Of a stretch of DNA of 64,000 bases, positions 1-11,134 are shown piece by piece. Origin of the DNA: Oreocharis arfaki (taxonomy: Eukaryota > Chordata > Aves > Passeriformes > Paramythiidae); the NCBI GenBank assembly GCA_013398015.1, contig VZRR01010740.1, positions 186,001 to 250,000 on the forward strand, given 5' to 3'. Within the stretch, counting starts at the first letter, position 1. Every line of letters starts with the position of its first letter. A model generated the notes under the pieces. The model saw only the letters and a program-made list of their open reading frames with translations. It did not search any database and was not told the origin of the DNA. A program made the translations under genes and the position numbers.

Positions 1-1510
1 CCTTGTGTTTCTCCCCTGTGTCCTAGCCATTATTCCATCACTGTTTTAAATTAATGCTGTCTCTGTCTGTGATCCATCCCGAAAGGCTTTTATATTCCCT
101 GTAACATTGCAGAGACAAGGAGAGTGCAGAAATAACAGGGAAGTGAAACAGTTATTATTATTTTTGTATTAGAGAACCATCAATATTAGGACAATGAGAT
201 ATTGGTTTTCTAATGACAGTGCTACTGTCCTTTGAGGAGAAGTGGGCCCTGCTCATGATGAGCTGGGTGAGATACAGGATCTTCACATTCAGCTCTTGGA
301 TGGGTTGAAGATCTCACAGCTCCAATGAATTAACAGCTTTATGACAACATTGACAAAAGCAAAGTGATTTTGTATGTGTCCATGAGGATGGATGAAAACA
401 GATGCAAGTTTTTTCTGCCTTTGGTCCTGGCTAGTTGAAAATTCTGGTGTGGAAGTTAGAGACAGCTGCTTTCTGCTTTTGGGAAATACCACAGCCAAGG
501 CAATAAATACTAGTGGAAATAAATACTACAATATATTGGCTTGGGCATAGCACGGCACTAACTTATCTCTGCAGATTTTTGGACTGGAGCTGGCTTGTGT
601 TCCTGCACAAAGGAGCTAAGGTCCAGGTCAAGGTATTAGGCACTGACTCCCCTGAATGACTGCCCAGAGCTTAATTACAGCTGCTTTGGTTTGGAGATTT
701 GGGGTTGTTGCTTTCCTTAGCTTCTCCTGAAGATGGGACTCAAGAGTTTTTCCAAAAGGTACCACTTCTTTCTTACAAAAACCTGGTCCAGAATCTGCAC
801 TGTATTCCCTCTAACCTCCTGCAGTGGTCCTTGGACAAGGAGAAAGCTATTCCCAGCCTTTTATCTTGGCCGTGTGGCCTGGGACCTATTTAAATTTTAC
901 TCATCTGTTCTCTTCATTAAGTCTGCATTGGGGTGAGAGTCTTCTCTTTTACTTCTGGGTTTCCTTACATTGTGCCCATGCCCCTCCTGGATAATGTGAC
1001 GGAGCAGGGCACGCTGAGGAAATCTGCTCTTTCATAAAGCCAGTCATTAATAAGAATCAAGATGGCTTTACCATAGGGGTGCCAGCATCACTTGGCTGAC
1101 AGTGTCCCTTACGATCCTGGAGAGATTTTAATGGATTGAACAGGTTGATGTTGTCATTTCCAATTTGCTGAACCATCTGACAGTGTTCCCAACAATTAGC
1201 ACGTACAAAGTACGGAAATGTGTTATCTTTTGCATTAAAAAAAGAGGACGGGAAGCTGCCTGGTCTCTGGAGTTGTATAACAACTTGTTATTCTGAAGGG
1301 CTTGCTTTGACTTTAAATAGATTTCAGTACAGCAGAGTCACCCTAACCTTGGGATAAATTTAGCTGTTGCCTGAGTCAGTAGCGGGGTTTGGGATCATTA
1401 AAAGCCGATCAGGAATTAGCACGCGCTTCCTGCAAATGGAACTGCTGGAGGTGCTGGTCCTGCTCCTGCAGCCCAGAGATGGGCAGTGCTGGCCACATGA
1501 GGGAACAGAG
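1..1510. other. Noncoding DNA, no gene seen
   Basis: No open frame here resembles a known protein. The stretch at about 1000-1430 is AT-leaning and reads like a possible conserved noncoding element. Within it the 10-mer AATTAGCACG occurs twice (1194-1203 and 1414-1423). An 11-bp word, AATAAATACTA, is also repeated at 502-512 and 518-528. These are small direct repeats and no function can be assigned. The short frames at 289-498 (minus) and 699-936 (plus) look like chance frames. Confidence 0.6.
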
Positions 1511-1603
1511 ACTGCTGCTGAGACCCCTCAAGCACAGTGCCAGTCACTGCTGAGCCCCCCAGTCACAGTGCCAATCACTGCTGAACCCCCCACTCACAGT
1601 GCC
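1511..1603. repeat. 31-bp minisatellite, about 2-3 copies
   Basis: The word CACAGTGCC starts at 1533, 1564 and 1595, so the period is exactly 31 bp. Copies 1533-1563 and 1564-1594 differ at only a few bases, and the third copy breaks off near 1603. A more degenerate copy may precede them from about 1511 (ACTGCTGCTGAGACCCC). The unit alternates a CACTGCTGA part with a run of five or six C residues. A 99-codon plus-strand frame (1367-1666) runs through it and its peptide is repetitive, but this is explained by the repeat and does not show coding. Confidence 0.8.
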
Positions 1604-1644
1604 TCCTCCGCCTCTGCAATCCCCACCCCAGCACTGCACAGCAA

Positions 1645-1735
1645 AGCACAGGAGGGAGCAAAGTGACTCAGCCAAGGTCACACAGAGAGATGGACCCAAG
1701 CTCCACTCACCTCGTGTCCCATCTCCTGCAGGGGA
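1645..1735 (+). repeat. Relic resembling MIR/CORE-SINE 3' region
   Basis: The segment around 1660-1686 contains AAGTGACTCAGCCAAGGTCA followed by CACAG. This closely follows the conserved part of mammalian-type MIR elements (AAGTGACTTGCCCAAGGTCACACAG), including the preceding CACAGGAGGG-like stretch. Similarity fades after about 1710. The family assignment is from memory of the MIR consensus. The relic could also belong to another SINE sharing the L2-like tail. It directly adjoins the 31-bp minisatellite. Confidence 0.5.
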
Positions 1736-3412
1736 ACAGACAGAGAAGAGGCAAGCCAGGACAAATGAACGCTCATGAATCAGGAGGTTCTTCAAGGGAG
1801 GTCATCCGCTCTTGGTTGTTGAGATGAAAAGGTTGCTTTTGTTTCTGGAGTGGACATGAGGCCATGAAATGCAGCTGTCAGCTAAGGAGAGACTGAAAGG
1901 AACACCTCACATCAAAACCCTAAAGGCAGCAGACATATTTTTTAGTGTGATGGCAGTTGCAGTCATTTTAGACCCACCATATCTTGTGCTAAGAAGAGAT
2001 GCATCTTCTGGCTCCTGACATGGGGCTGTTGCTTGCACTGCCTGTGACATGAAGTCACCTTGAGAGTGGGGCAGGATGAGGAGGTTTTGAGCTCTCCAAC
2101 AGGATGAAGGTTTTGCACTGAATTTGAAATGCAAAGCAGTAGGAGGTTCTGCTTAGGAGAAGCAGGGTTCATCCCCAGGTTTTTCCTTCCCCACCCTCAG
2201 TGAGCATCTTGCACAGCTTTGTGTTGGGATGTGCCTGTGCTTTTGGGCACATCCTTTCTTTCTATCCTGCTGAGGGGGAGAAAAGACCTGAGGAGCAACA
2301 GGAGGCTCATTCAGAGCGCATATGGCTTTTGTGGGAACCACAGAGGAAATCTTACTTTAAATAAAGCAACCAGGCTGGGCTCCGTGACGTGTTCCCACCT
2401 AGGATGAGGGCAGGAGTAAGACCTTCCCCTGCCAACCCCTGCCAGCAGGGAAGTGACCCTTATTTGTCACTGTATGGCACCAGATGATGAATAATAGCTC
2501 AGGTGCTGCTTCCTGTGGTAAGGCAGGTCCTGTGACCCAGAGGTCGAAGCCTTGGCAGGCTGCATCCGTCTTGGCACTGGGAGCAGCACTCGGAAACCAA
2601 CACCAAACACCTCATCTCCTGGATGTGCAACCAGGATAAGGGCACAAAAACGGGAGAGGGGAGCCCCCAAACTGCTACCTGCCCTTCATGTGTGCATTCA
2701 GCAATGCTCTGGTGGCTGCAGCTTTCCGTGCTTCAGATTTCTGTATTTTTAACCTCTGGTGACTCCTCCAGGGCTTTGGTGCAGCCACTCATGGCTTGTA
2801 GGAGCAGCAATTACCAATCATTTAAGCCTTTGAGCATCAGCCTCGTGGGCATGTAGGAAAAGAAGGTTTCCTCCTCAACCAACCAAACCCCAAGCCAGGA
2901 GCGTAGGAAGATTTTTCTTTGCAGATTTTCATGCTGGTTTTCCTAGAGACAGTTTTGAGAAAGACTGTCAGAATATCTTCAACAAAGTACTAAAGAAACA
3001 CACTGGGAACTGTGAAAGCTCAGAATTGAATATAAATATGAACTGACAAGCTGCTTCATTTGGTATCATTAAACTTCACAGTTAGACTTTTTTTGAAAAC
3101 CAAATTATCATGTAAAAATATGCCTGTAGTGGTAAACTTGAGATGAAAACTGCTTATTTTTGTGTTTAGTGTGATAACTAGTAGAAGGAAAAGTTTCTGT
3201 GGTCTGATGTTTCATAGGGTTTTGATTTTTACATTCATAGCAGCTTAATTATGAATAATATTCATGATGCTGTAAACACATGGGGGTTATAAAAGTGAGG
3301 CAAACCAGAGTGATTTTAAGATTATTTGATACTCTGAGGTTTAACCCAAAAGCTGAAGGCACGGTTTAATGCAGCTGAGCAGCTGAGTTAGAACATCCTG
3401 AGCAGGAGGAAA
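1736..3412. other. Noncoding DNA; AT-rich tail with palindrome and TATA-like word
   Basis: No coding evidence is visible. From about 3030 to 3330 the sequence becomes AT-rich. It holds a 15-bp inverted repeat at 3251-3265 (ATGAATA arms around one base) and a TATAAAA word at 3288-3294. The TATAAAA word is about 125 bp upstream of the CpG-rich block at 3413, so a promoter relationship is conceivable but not shown. Confidence 0.55.
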
Positions 3413-3665
3413 GAGCTCGCTCCCGGCTCAGCGCCTGCTGATGCACAAATATCCCGACTTTTAAATAAGAAAAGGGACTTTGCGAGGTTTCCCGGGCGGG
3501 CCGGTGTCAGAGGGACCCGAGTGACCGCTGGATGTCACTGTTAAGTCACAGACGCACCCCGGGCACCCCGAGCGATGCCCCCAGTGCCCGGCTCTCCCTC
3601 CCCTCGCCCCGGGCTGGAGCGCTCAGAGCAGGGACCACCCTGGGCTGCGGGAAGGGAAACGGCGC
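3413..3665. promoter_or_regulatory. CpG-island-like block
   Basis: I count 21 CpG dinucleotides between about 3417 and 3665, in a segment of roughly 65% G+C. By hand this gives an observed/expected ratio near 0.8. The surrounding DNA is CpG-poor and AT-leaning, so the block stands out sharply. In vertebrates such islands usually mark promoters, or less often enhancers or orphan islands. A TATAAAA word lies upstream (3288-3294) and a TTAAATAA word at the island edge (about 3461-3468). A 61-codon plus frame (3532-3717) starts inside it but resembles no known protein. No direction of transcription can be read with confidence. Confidence 0.55.
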
Positions 3666-4078
3666 TTTGGGTGGTTTCCTATTGTTTTTAAGAGTTATGC
3701 AAAGTCCAAAGTGCTGAGGCAAAGCTGTTCAGAGGCAGGGTGAAATTTAGGACAGCAAGAAAACAGAATGAGATCTGGCTTTCTCCTTCCTTTCCAACAA
3801 ATCTCCGTGCCCAAAGCAGCGTAGCTGAGCGCTGCCTGGGACGTGGGTTTGTTTGGATAGTCAAGGTGTGGGGGTTTGTAGGTGGCTTGATTTTCCTGGT
3901 ATAAGTGCTGCAGGAGTGAAAAAGAAAAGTGATGTAATTCACTGGCACAAACAAACAGGCTTGATATTAAATCAGAGCAATGAATCCTGCTGAGATCTGC
4001 GTGTAGTCCTCAGGACTTTTCTTCCACATGGATATGTGGATAAATTCCTTCCTTATCTAAACACATGCTCAATATTAG
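3666..4078. other. Noncoding spacer
   Basis: No feature is seen between the CpG-rich block and the CR1 insertion. The sequence is of mixed composition. An 88-codon minus-strand frame (3688-3954) matches nothing I recognise. Confidence 0.6.
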
Positions 4079-4508
4079 AATCATAGAATCACAGAGCTGC
4101 AGAATGATTTGGGTTGAAAGGGGACTTTAAAGCTCATCTAGTTCCAATCCCCCTGCCGTGGACAGGGACGGCTTCCACTCTTCCAGGTTCCTCCAAGCCC
4201 CATCCAACCTGGCCTTGGACACTTCCAGGGATCCAGGGGCAGCCACAGCTTCTCTGGGCACCCTGTGCCAGGGCCTGACCACCCTCACAGGGAAAATTTT
4301 TTTCCTCATAGACAATCTAAACCTACTACCTTTCAGTGTGAAGCCATTCCCCCTTGTCCTGTCACTTTACACCCTTGTAAAAGTCCCTTGCCAGTTCTAT
4401 TGTGGGCCCCTTCAGGTACTGAAAGGCCACAACTAGGTCACCCTGAAGCTTCCTCTTCTCCAGGCTGAGCAATCCCCTTTCTCTTAGCCTTTCCTCATAG
4501 GAGAGGAA
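4079..4508 (-). mobile_element. CR1 LINE retrotransposon, 5'-truncated 3' end
   Basis: Read on the minus strand, this is the end of the CR1 ORF2 gene followed by the complete CR1 3' UTR. It ends at 4079 in GATTCTATGATT, the CR1 terminal octamer-type repeat. Landmark words on the minus strand are CAGAGAAGCTGTGGCTGCCC, AAGGCCAGGTTGGATGGGGC and GGAACTAGATGAGCTTTAAA. CR1 is the dominant LINE of birds, and most copies are truncated at the 5' end like this one. No target-site duplication is evident. The copy is moderately diverged and cannot be autonomous. Confidence 0.95.
4362..4502 (-). pseudogene. CR1 ORF2 C-terminal remnant
   Basis: On the minus strand the frame from 4502 encodes 46 residues and then a TGA stop (4362-4364). 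It contains LLSLEKRKLQGDLVVAFQYL, which corresponds to the C-terminal [20 protein letters not shown]-type motif of CR1 reverse transcriptase polyproteins. The endonuclease and catalytic reverse-transcriptase domains are absent, lost by 5' truncation. The fragment has no expected activity and serves only to identify the element. Confidence 0.85.
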
Positions 4509-7500
4509 TTCAGTGGATGCTTAGGTAGTGTCCTTCTAAAGGAGTCTAGAAATGCCTTTCTCCAGGTGTCTCCTATTTCCCTTCACTCCCAGATATGACA
4601 ACATGTCTGTTTTCTGTACAAACTGTGGACAGAGTGCCCTTCTCTGTATTTTTAATGCCAAAGCCATGGCATTCGTATTACCAAAGCCTCACTCAGGAGC
4701 AGGCCTGCTCGATGGCCATTTTTACTAGAAAGTCGCCTGTTTTTTCTTAATATGCCATCACAGAAATTTCCTTTGAAAGAAGGACTGCTCTTGAATTCAC
4801 AATGGGCTGTGACAAACTGTGAATTTCAAGCAGTTCCACATTTCGTTGCAGGAATTTGTCACCTTTTTTTCTTATGAGCAAGTCAGGGTAGACGTTTTCT
4901 TCAGGCCATTTGAACTCCCCATTGGTCCCATGGGGCCGGTTCTTGTGCTGTTCCCACTGATGCCAGCTTGGGGGAGCTTTTGGGACCAGACTCGTAAGTG
5001 CTCAGTCTTTTATGATGGACAAGGTCATGGTTTCTTTTTCCTTTTTCCTGCTGCTGACACCAGTTTCCCATGACAAGGGGTGTGCCATGAAATCTCAGGG
5101 ATGGAGATGGTACCAAGCGATGGTATTCATCCTGCCAGAGCGGCTTGCAGAGTTCCTTGTAAAACAGCCCATTCCTCCCAAAGCTGGAGGTGTTGATAAG
5201 ATAAACCCTTTCCTGGGACTTACTTACCCCTTCCTTTGAACTGTGAGTCCAAATTCACTTTACTCGTTCCCTTCCTTTCATGGATCCGAAATCAGAAATC
5301 TCACTTTTGTCTGTTTGCCTTGATTGGTGTCAGCTGAGCTAAAACATCGCTGTGCCTCAGCCCACAGAATGCTCAGCGAGGTGTTTGAGGCCAGCCAAAG
5401 TGTTCCGTTCTCCCCAATGGCTGTCAGCTAAAGGAAGGACAAAATAATTCTCCAGAAAGGAGAAAACAATCTCAAGCCCTGAAATGTTTTGAGTGTGTGT
5501 TTAAAAACACAAGGTATGAGGAGGGCTCAGATCGCAGCTCATCTCGCTGTCATCTCACCAATTTCTTTTATCACCGAGCTTCCTCCCTGTGGCCCTGGCT
5601 CAGCTCTGCTGGTTTCAGCCTTCTCCTTCTCCCTCTGGTCTCTGACATTGCCATAGATATTTCAGTCCATCACGCTGAGGGAAAAAGTAGTCATTTCATG
5701 CTATTTGGGCATTGAGAGCAGCAGTTACTAAAGTAGTGAGAAATGGTTCATTTTAAGTGTAGGGATGAATATCTGATACAGAATGTTTTCCAGATCTGTG
5801 TGGGAAACTGGGGACTTTCACCCTGTTAAACCACACTGAATGTGAGGTGAACTGGGGGGGCAGCTGGCTTGATGGCACTGCACTGAAAACTGGGAGGAGG
5901 TGGGAAAGCTGACAGCTTGCTCGGGAGATACCAGGAGACACAAACTTCCTGGTAAAACAGCAGGAGCACACGCTAAGCAAAGGTGCCAAAGCTCCCCAAG
6001 AGAAGGAGATGGAGAACAGAACTGTTTTGTGTTTGTCAATAACTGGAAGCTGCATTGTGATGAGAGAGGATGTGGTTGCTCAGAGAAGACGTTCAAGGGA
6101 AAGGCCAGGTACCCCTATATGGAGATAACAATAAAAGAAGAGAAAAGGAGTGTGGTGGGAACCAGAAACAGAAAGGAAAATATCTGAATCGGCCCAGTGG
6201 TGGTGCAACATAAGCAAATCAAATGGAGGAGGGGTAGATACTCCAGAGTAGGAGTGATCAGAGCAATCATCCATCCAGTGCTTGCCACCACTGCAGAAGA
6301 TGTGAGCTCAAAGTCTGTCTGAGAAGGGTCTGTGTAACATCTACCCTGTACCTGCAGCTGTGAGTTCCCCCTCACCATCTAACACATGCAAACTTTCAGT
6401 GAGAGGCAAACCCACACAGCTGTAAAGTACCCAGGCAGAGCAGGAAGGATCCCTTCACTGCATGCATTCAACAGCAGAAAGAGATTGCTCTGTTTCCACA
6501 AGGAGTAGGTGAGAAAATTATCCAGAACAAAGTCCGTGGTCTGTGGGACAGCTCCCCTCTTGGCTCCAAATCCGGCACTCAGCTTGCTCCTGGGTGCCCA
6601 AGGACACACCAGACAGGGACCTGCTCACCATGACCTATACTGACCACGAGACAAAGAAAGACAAAAATATTCTTCAAATGAAGGTTTCATAGAATGGGAA
6701 AAACGCAGTGAGAGACAACCTAAGAGTACAATTTTGATGAAGACAGCAGATTAGCAGTGGAGAGGAAATCAGATACAAGAGTCTGCATAGATGGAGACTA
6801 TTCAGGGTCTTGCTGCTGCTGCAGAGGTTTGGGGAGGGACCTGCTGCCAGGCTGGTTTGTGTGTAATACCCTTGGGGAGCAGAGGGAAAAGCTGTGCATC
6901 CTTTAAGCACTCAAATGCTTTCAGCCATATAATGTTTGGATTAGGATCCACTCGAAGGTGCAGAGAGCACACTTGTGCTGGTGCTTATTATAAGGTAAGA
7001 AGGAAAGAGGGAGTGTTCTTAGCACTCAATCAGTTACCCACAGGTAGAAGAGGAGATTCTGAATGGGGAAATGAAAATTGTTATTATCTGTACAAAGCAA
7101 TTCTTCCCCAAATGACACTAATGGGGATAAGATACATAGGGCTGCCAGCAGGAGGAAAAAAGACTTTGATTTTGCATTAGGAGGTGGCAGGAGGGCAGGT
7201 GGGGGCAGCACATGGGAAACATGACACCCTGGGGTGGGTGCTGAGCACCCCTCAGAGCAGGAGGCTGCACCACCTGCCAGTTTCCACCACTTGGTCCTGC
7301 TCATTAGTGGCACAGGGACGGGAGGGAGCTCCCGGCAGAGCTGCTGCGCTGCCCTGATTAGGGGCAGGAGAGATTGATTTGTGATGAATGAATAAAGAGG
7401 TGAGATTAAAGCACGGCTAAATGGCGAGGCAGAGGCAAGAGTCTGTGAGTATTTGAAGGGCGTTAGCAGAGAGAAGGGATGGATTAAGGTGGAACAAGGG

Positions 7501-8150
7501 GTTTTAGCTATGGGTAACAGGACGAAATCAAAAGGGGATATTCAGATTTTATATACAGGGGTTTACCTGAGCAAGGGAGCAGCCCAGAACAGCTGCTCCT
7601 CACTCGCTCCAGGGAGGGCACTTTGTGCTGCACAAAGACTGCTTTGAGCCCCATGGAAGTGATGGGAGCCATGTGAAATAAGAGGCATTTCTGTGGAATT
7701 GACAGTGCCCTTCACACTCACTTCCATTTATTCCTCACCAGCCTCCCAGTGTAGACAACAAGTATTTATCAGTGTACCTTTCTTTTTTTAGGAGTGAGAT
7801 TTAAGCCTGCAAAATAATCCTCTCATTGGACATGCAGAAGGAGCCGCAATACTTGGCAGATGTGAAAACAAATTGGATGACGGAGAAAAGGATTTAAACA
7901 AGAGATCCCAAGGAAGGTCAGCTCCTGGGGTGGCAGCCCCAGATTTACCACCCTGGAGCAGACCCCCAAGCAGCCTCGTGCCTTGACATGTGTGGGCACT
8001 GCCTGCATAGCTGCCTGCCAGGCTGGGCAGCTGCCCAGGAGCAGTTCATATCTTTTCCCCCAGCATTTCCCCACCAGGGTGAGGTTTTCCCTTGGGAGGG
8101 CAATTTGCTTTTGCAAGAGTCACAGAGAGCAATCTTGTTAGGAACATACA
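4509..8150. other. Noncoding DNA, no gene seen
   Basis: No exon, RNA gene or repeat can be supported. Open frames such as 5753-6096 (minus), 6791-7180 (plus) and 7026-7313 (minus) have unremarkable peptides that match no family I know. A short G-rich stretch at about 7181-7206 has several GG/GGG runs but does not meet the strict four-run G-quadruplex pattern. Confidence 0.6.
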
Positions 8151-8960
8151 GACTTAACTTCAACTCATCCATCTTAATAGGAATTATATCATTTTCCTTG
8201 ATGGTTCTGATTTTCTATCCCATTAATAATAAAAAAGCTTCTCTGCTTATATATAATGCAATTCAACAATAAGTCTCAGAGGAGGATCAAGATCACTCTG
8301 GCTTTCCATCAATTTGATACTGACGCCTCTCCAGTTAAATAACTCGAGTGTGAGGAGAGCAGAAGGGACCAGGGATGGATCCCAGCACACACAGCTTTGA
8401 ACCTGAGCCTTTCTGAAAGCAGCTCATGTCAGTAGACTTCACATCACCTCCCAAAGGGCGTACCAGGGAGGGCAAAGCCTCTGTTTTCACCTGCTGTAAA
8501 TCAGGATGCCACACTGACTTAGCTGGAGTGAGGCTGACCTCAACTACCCAAGAACTGGGCCAGAAGACACCCTGAGAAGGGTCTGTGGTTATTTTTATTA
8601 TTATTAGGTTTCAAATCAGTGTCTGGAAAAGGGCTTGTTAGTCAGTGCTTGCCGAATGGAATACTTCATGACAGCACTAATTAAAATAAATGAAACTTGA
8701 CTTTTCAAGATGATGCTTTTTTATAGCAAAGTACAGTAGTTTGGAAACATCTTTAATTGCCAAATACTTTCTCTGGCTGTTTACTTAAAATTGTCTCCCA
8801 TTGCAGAGCTGCACCAGTGTTTCTGGATGCACACTTTGATTTCAACATTTTACATTGCATTATCAAGTTAATCTCCCCAAATCATTAACCCTCAGCAGGA
8901 AAGATTTTTGATTACGTAGATTCACCAAGTGTTTTTCCAGAACTGTTTTATTTCCACGAG
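8151..8960. promoter_or_regulatory. AT-rich candidate conserved noncoding block
   Basis: This stretch is AT-rich and holds many homeodomain-type cores, including ACTAATTAAAATAAATGAAA and CTTTAATTGCC, and several ATTA words between about 8590 and 8930. There is no coding frame of note. Such composition is typical of deeply conserved developmental enhancers, but conservation cannot be measured here and the call is an inference from composition and motif content. Confidence 0.25.
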
Positions 8961-10780
8961 TTCAACCCTAATGTACTGTGGGCAGAGGGAGGGCACTGTC
9001 CTACACTTGATTTCATGAAACATCATCGTGAAAGAGGCCTCCTAACATGCAGCAGATACCAGCAAATATATCTTATCCACAACAGAAAACAGCTAATGTC
9101 CTGGAGAACCCCTGCCTTCCTGGGAAGGAGTGCTGGTGTGCCCCTTCACCAAGTAAGAGAGTGATTTCGACCAAACTGAGCCTGTTTTTCTCCTCTAACA
9201 TAAACCAGTTCTGTTCCAGTGTATCAGAGTTCTGATTTACATCTCAGGATGTAGTCTCTGAATCAGGCTGAAGCTAAAAAAAAGTATTCACTATGGTTAG
9301 TCCTGCTCTTCTATTGGTTAGAAAATGCATAAAAATCAAGAGTAACATTGAATCCCACTCCCTAACATCTTGGGGGAAACAAAGATTTGAGGAGATGATG
9401 GAGAAAGGACACTGCATTCATTTTTAATAATTAGTACTATTAATAAATGTTGGTTTGAGCCCTTACCCAGTGCCTTCCCTCTCGTGTACGGCCCCTGTGG
9501 TGGGCACAGAGGTGTAGGCAGCCTTGCTCAAAGTCAGCAGGGACTCAGCAGCTCTCTCTGGGCTGGAGTAATGAGTGGAAAGGCTTCTCTCTGCGGGACA
9601 CAAACATTGGTGTCTTAAGTGCTGGAAAAACCAGTGAGTCACAACTGGCAGAACACCATAAAATTGTCCTGATTTGCTCATCCAAATCCCTATTAAAAGA
9701 CGAGCAGCAGCTGAGAGGAAACAATTGCATGAAAGCGTGCTGTTGTCTCTGTTGAGGTCACTGGTGGGCTGAGGAGCGAGGATTCGTACCCTCAGATGTA
9801 CACAGGATGATAAATGGTGACAATAATCCTCCAGGAAGGGAAGCATTCGAAGTGCCAGGGCTTGTCCTCCAAAACAGATGACTCCAGATTCTTCTGACTT
9901 GTGCAGCCAAGCTCCAAACACAAAAGAGAAATGAAGCATTTTGGAAAGCCGAGTGCGTTTGGATTTCATGTGGGAGACACATCCCAGTCCTGCAGGCTCG
10001 GAGCCGTGGAGATGTCACAGCACAACTGGGAGCAGTGAAGCATTTTGTGGGCAACTGACTTTGCTGTGAGAGTGCCCAGAGTGCTGAAGGGGTTCCCTTC
10101 ATGAGGGATAGCTGTGTGGGAGTCCCAAAAATGTATTGACAGGTGTCTCAGTATTTTATACAGGAACATGTCAGGAAAACTTATGCAAACACACCTCTGG
10201 TTTGTTTTCTGGTACCTGCCTCGTGTCTCTCCTCCTTCTGTTCTTGCTTCTTGGGAAGGGAGATGAGAAACAATGGAATAACTGATAGTTCAGAACTGAA
10301 TTAGCAAGTCGGCATATTTTTGAGGTATGTGTGGTCAGTGTAGTAAAATAAAGATCCCAAGTTGCGTCTCTGAATGCAGTGAGTCAGTGCAAAACCAACA
10401 ATTAGGCACTTTCCCTCTGAAACAGCTTTCATGCTCTCTATTCTGTCGTGTTCCAGATCCATAAAACCCCAAGTTTATAAAAATTTTATAGCAGAACTAC
10501 AGCTCAATTGCTACAGTTCATATTTCTACATTGAATATTGGGTGCAGACAGTAGTGGGAAATACATGGTAGCTTTTACAGGTGTAAAAGCCTCTTCCATG
10601 GCCACTTTTATCACAGAAAGTTCATTTCAAGTTTTATTTTCTTTATTTTTGTACCTGAAGCCTATGAAATCTCTAATCTGTCAGCCTGTGTGATGTTTCA
10701 CCCAGTGTTTCACACTGCTGTATCAAAGTTAGTAACAGCATCTCTATCTACTTCTGCAGACATCATTATTTATTTGCCCT
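8961..10780. other. Noncoding DNA, no gene seen
   Basis: A 168-codon minus-strand frame (9463-9969) is the longest here. Its peptide is rich in Cys, Ser and Leu with no recognisable domain, and it overlaps other frames of similar quality, as expected of chance frames. The stretch at about 9420-9450 is a short TAAT-rich patch. From about 10250 to 10770 the DNA is AT-leaning without a repeat I can name. Confidence 0.6.
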
Positions 10781-11120
10781 GTGCTGCACCCAGAGGTCCC
10801 AGGTGCAACCAGAGATATCACTGAGCCTGTACCTAATTTAAACGTCAGTCTAATATCAGACAACCCCAGCACTGCCCCTATAAATGTGTGCTCTCTGATC
10901 ATGGGAACAGGCTTAAACCCAGCAGCCCTTCAACACATTTCTGTCTTGGTTCGCATCTTCCTCGCATTTCAAATTGGCCAGGACCTTACCAAAGACAAAT
11001 TTGACACTACTGAGAAGAAACCTGCTGTGTTTCTCTTCTTCACTTTCCTTGCCTGCCTGCTGCTCTTCCCAGAGCTGCCAGTGCTCTTCAGACAGCTGAG
11101 TGTGGAACATGGGATGGAAG
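10781..11120. other. Noncoding DNA with a 143-codon chance frame
   Basis: A plus-strand frame from 10781 to 11212 contains a hydrophobic segment (AVFLFFTFLACLLLFPELPVLF), which arises from a pyrimidine-rich stretch (about 11026-11090). No homologous family is recognised. It is treated as a chance frame. Confidence 0.5.
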
Positions 11121-11134
11121 GAGAGAGAGAGAGA
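11121..11134. repeat. (GA)7 dinucleotide repeat
   Basis: Seven tandem GA units are visible in the + strand. This is a short microsatellite that is probably length-variable. Confidence 0.9.

Noticed and set aside
7143..7153. CCAGCAGGAGG as a CTCF site
   Set aside because: Breaks the GGGGG part of the core and is followed by A residues.
9463..9969. 168-codon minus-strand frame
   Set aside because: Peptide shows no domain, and other frames of like quality overlap it.
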